Assembly (NCBI RefSeq): GCF_902859825.1
Contig: NZ_CADIKB010000006.1
Span: 167,003 to 231,002 of the forward strand
DNA length: 64,000 nucleotides
Direction of reading: 5' to 3'
DNA from: Paraburkholderia phenoliruptrix
Lineage (GTDB): Bacteria; Pseudomonadota; Gammaproteobacteria; Burkholderiales; Burkholderiaceae
A model generated the notes under the pieces. It was given only the letters and a program-made list of their open reading frames with translations, made no database searches and was not told the DNA's origin. Below, piece by piece: positions 61,881-64,000 of this stretch (position 1 is the first letter of the stretch; each line of letters begins with the position of its first letter). The position numbers were made by a program, and so were the translations under genes.

Positions 61881-62680
61881 TTACCCGGTGAACGCTTGCG
61901 TAACGAGTGCGCCCTGCCGCGCCACGTGCGCCGAGTGGTATCCCGGTGCGGTCGATGCAGAGGCGTCGGGGGCGGCATACAGCATTCTCGCGCCGGACGG
62001 CAGCATCTCCCGCAACCGCGGCTCGACGAAACTCCATGCGCCCTGGTTGTGCGCTTCCTCCCGGCACCACACCCCGGTCTTCAGATTCGGGAAGCGTGCG
62101 AGTTCGGCGGCCAGTTGCTGCGCGGGGAAGGGATACTGCCGCTCGACCCGGATGATCGGTGTGCGGGCGATGCCCGCGTCGCGGCGATGTTGGAGCAATT
62201 CGAAATACACCTTGCCGGTGGCCACGCTCGCGCGATACATGAGCGGCTGCCTGATCGCCGGCATATCCTGTTCCTGGTGCCCATACTTGCGAAAGCACAC
62301 GAGATCGATGTGGTGCGATAGTCGACGGCCAGCCGCACCGCCAGCGCGACGGCTTCGGGATCGTCGCCATTGATGTGCAGGACGGGCGCCTCGATCATCT
62401 TCGCGACGTCGGTCGTGAAGAACGAGGAACGCGTGTCGCGCGGATCGGGAGTCGTGAAGCCGATCTGATTGTTGGCAACCACGTGCACGGTGCCACCCGT
62501 GCGGTGGCCGCGCGCGTAGCAGAGGCTTAGCGTTTCCATCACCACACCTTGTCCGCTCATCGCGGCGTCACCATGAATTTCGACCGGCATCATGCCGGCG
62601 CTGTGGTCGGTATCGGCAGCGCGAGCCAGTTCGGCCTTCGCGCGCGACATGCCTTGCACGACCGGGTTCACGAGAGCTCT
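61881..62680 (-). pseudogene. sucA: Degraded 2-oxoglutarate dehydrogenase E1 gene (sucA remnant)
   Basis: Two pieces of the E1 subunit lie in different frames. The upstream piece has NPVVQGMSRAKAEL, IHGDAAMSGQGVVMETLSL and NNQIGFTTPDPRDTRSS up to about 62315. There a small deletion shifts the frame, and the sequence resumes as IDLVCFRKYGHQEQDMPAIRQPLMY. Near 62235 it jumps directly to the C-terminal part (ATGKVYFELLQHRR, IIRVERQYPFPAQQL, GAWSFVEPRLREML), so roughly 400 or more residues in the middle are missing. The N-terminal region is missing as well. Not functional; the genome must have another sucA. Confidence 0.88.
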
Positions 62681-63115
62681 GGCGTTCCTTCAGCATGATG
62701 AATCTGCCCTTGGTCGGCGCACGCCCGAACGTCGAACGTCGAGCGCAACACATGAAGTGACGCCTATCGCTGCTTGCGGTCCCCCACGGTATGTCCAGGC
62801 ATCGATGCGCGTCACAAGCATTGCCCTGGGCGGGAGACTTCCCGGTGCGTCCGGGCAGTGTGCCTCGTCGCAATCGTGTACACAGTCTAGTTAATCGATG
62901 CCTCGGCCGACATGCATGGATAGTGCGCTCGTCTGCCAGGTTGTGGAGTTTTCGGGCCACGCCGTGCATCTCTCCTGCGATCGTCGATTTGTTACGCCAG
63001 GACACAATACTTTTTCCAAAGGCTGGCGGCACGCGTGCCTGACGTTGCGGTAAGCTGCGCCACAGCTTCGTTGAGCGATCAACGAAAACACAGTTACCAC
63101 CATGAAGGTCACGGC
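62681..63115. other. 435-bp region without a recognisable gene
   Basis: Lies between the sucA remnant and the broken AraC-type regulator. I see only short shadow frames and no conserved motif, promoter or hairpin of note. It may be decayed coding DNA left by the same rearrangements that damaged its neighbours. Confidence 0.5.
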
Positions 63116-63997
63116 ATGAAAGTCGCCATTGTTGTATTCGATGGTGTGCAGGCGCTGGATGTGGCAGGCCCACTCGATGTGTTCGCCGAGGCGAATACTT
63201 TCCTTTCCGAGCATCAACGATATGAAGTGACGCTTCTCGGACGCGAGGCGGGCACCGTTTCGTGCTCGAACGGCATGCAGCTGGCCGTGTCGTCCGGCTA
63301 TGCCGACCGTGACATTCAATGGGACCTGCTGCTGGTAGCGGGCGGCCCGCAGTTGCCCGATGAGCTGCCGTCGAACGAGTTCCTCGCCTGGCTGCGGAAC
63401 CAGGCGCACAACGCAGGCCGCTTCGGCTCCGTGTGCAACGGCGCTTTCGTGCTCGCGCATGCGGGTCTGCTCGATGGCAAGGAGGTAACGACGCACTGGT
63501 CGGACGCAAGCCGGCTGTCCCGTGAGTTTCCGCAGGCCAACGTGCAGCCGGACAGGATTTTCGTGCGCGACGGGCGGCTCTTCACGTCGGCCGGCGTGAC
63601 TGCCGGGATCGATCTGTGTTTGTCGCTCGTCGCTGAGGACTTTGGGCACGAGCTGGCGGTGCGGGTCGCAAAGCGTCTCGTCGTGTATATCCAGCGCGAA
63701 GGCGGGCAGTCGCAATACAGCCCGTATATCGGAGCCGGCAGGGACGAAGACCCCATCATCGGCAAGGTCTATCGGTATGTGAGCGAGCACCTGACCGATG
63801 TTCTGTCGATAGAGGAGCTCGCGAACGCCGCGTCGGTGAGCCGTCGCACATTGTCTCGGCTCTTCGCGAAGCACGCGAAGGTGACCCCTTGTTACGTCCC
63901 GGTCTATTTGAGGATCGGCGGGGGATGTTTGTATCGCGAACGTCGGGAACGAATTTTTGAACTTCACCGCAAAGAGCGCGGGATACAGCGGACGTAA
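63116..63997 (+). CDS. GlxA-type AraC-family regulator with truncated or frameshifted C-terminus
   Basis: A 293-residue reading frame. The DJ-1-like sensor half is intact (VAIVVFDGVQALDVAGPLDVF, SVCNGAFVLAHAGLLDGKEVTTHW). The AraC half starts normally with YRYVSEHLTDVLSIEELANAASVSRRTLSRLFAKHAKVTP, then turns into unrelated basic sequence (CYVPVYLRIGGG onwards) where the second helix-turn-helix should be, and stops about 30 residues early. It is therefore probably broken near 63893 and unlikely to bind DNA properly. It could be scored as a pseudogene; the frame ends just before the window edge. Confidence 0.7.
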   Translation: MKVAIVVFDGVQALDVAGPLDVFAEANTFLSEHQRYEVTLLGREAGTVSCSNGMQLAVSSGYADRDIQWDLLLVAGGPQLPDELPSNEFLAWLRNQAHNAGRFGSVCNGAFVLAHAGLLDGKEVTTHWSDASRLSREFPQANVQPDRIFVRDGRLFTSAGVTAGIDLCLSLVAEDFGHELAVRVAKRLVVYIQREGGQSQYSPYIGAGRDEDPIIGKVYRYVSEHLTDVLSIEELANAASVSRRTLSRLFAKHAKVTPCYVPVYLRIGGGCLYRERRERIFELHRKERGIQRT

Positions 63998-64000
63998 AGA

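Noticed and set aside
62568..63509. 313-codon minus-strand frame over the sucA remnant and the broken regulator
   Set aside because: Low-complexity Arg-rich read through two other coding remnants; no domain.
1..64000. CRISPR arrays, rRNA/tRNA genes, insertion sequence ends
   Set aside because: No regularly spaced repeats, no tRNA-like cloverleaf with CCA-end pattern and no transposase-like protein were seen; absence is judged by eye only.

Overview
The window is GC-rich, densely coded DNA typical of Burkholderiales. Several features point to a plant-associated member of Burkholderiaceae (Burkholderia/Paraburkholderia/Ralstonia relatives): an hrp2-class type III secretion system (T3SS) with the hrpB1-hrpB2-sctJ-K-L-N-O-T order, HrpG- and HrpB-type regulators, hrpII/PIP-box promoters, an AWR-type effector candidate and a BpH3-like H-NS protein. 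I cannot name the species.

Positions 1-27.7 kb are a T3SS island. sctV (cut by the left edge) and sctU run leftward. hrpB1 to sctT run rightward from a divergent promoter pair, followed by the secretin gene sctC. hrpG (OmpR family) and hrpB (AraC family) are the likely regulators. Interspersed are exported-protein candidates and accessory genes: a Rieske oxygenase, a 1195-aa AWR/RipA-like protein, a DUF3455 lipoprotein, a CHAP/P60-like cysteine peptidase, a cytochrome P450, a Gly-rich harpin-like protein, an HrpB1 paralogue, a winged-helix/STAND regulator and a phage-tail-lysozyme-like enzyme. I found five exact TTCG-N16-TTCG boxes, each with a -10-like hexamer exactly 30 bp downstream (four match YANNNT, one is GAGAAT), and two near-matches. 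They tie these genes into one predicted HrpB regulon. A separate 69-bp element is shared by the sctC and hrpB promoters and looks like an OmpR-family (HrpG) target.

Positions 27.7-36.6 kb are one leftward operon for amide or nitrile use: nitrilase-family hydrolase, periplasmic binding protein, LivH, a LivM-LivG fusion, LivF, amidase, AmiC and AmiR. Its 5' leader has a near-consensus sigma-70 promoter, two tandem hairpins (one with a hexaloop having A1 and G4, as ANTAR proteins recognise) and an intrinsic terminator just before the first gene. This is the layout expected for AmiR antitermination, with the regulator at the far end of its own operon.

Positions 36.7-39.5 kb hold an 810-aa flavin monooxygenase resembling tryptophan 2-monooxygenase, with a ~290-residue N-terminal extension and a perfect hrpII promoter. 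It is the best candidate here for an unusual T3SS-delivered enzyme (host-cell auxin precursor synthesis).

Positions 40-58.2 kb carry an exopolysaccharide locus. Two paralogous GlxA-type AraC regulators precede an acyltransferase, a Wzy-like polymerase, a WcaJ-type initiating transferase, Wza-Wzb-Wzc, two glycosyltransferases, a pyruvyl transferase, a Wzx-like flippase, a Tat-signal GH71-like hydrolase and an H-NS protein.

Positions 58.4-64 kb hold a LysR/MFS divergent pair, an ArsR-DJ-1 pair and a zone of gene decay with a sucA pseudogene and a GlxA-type regulator whose AraC domain is cut short.
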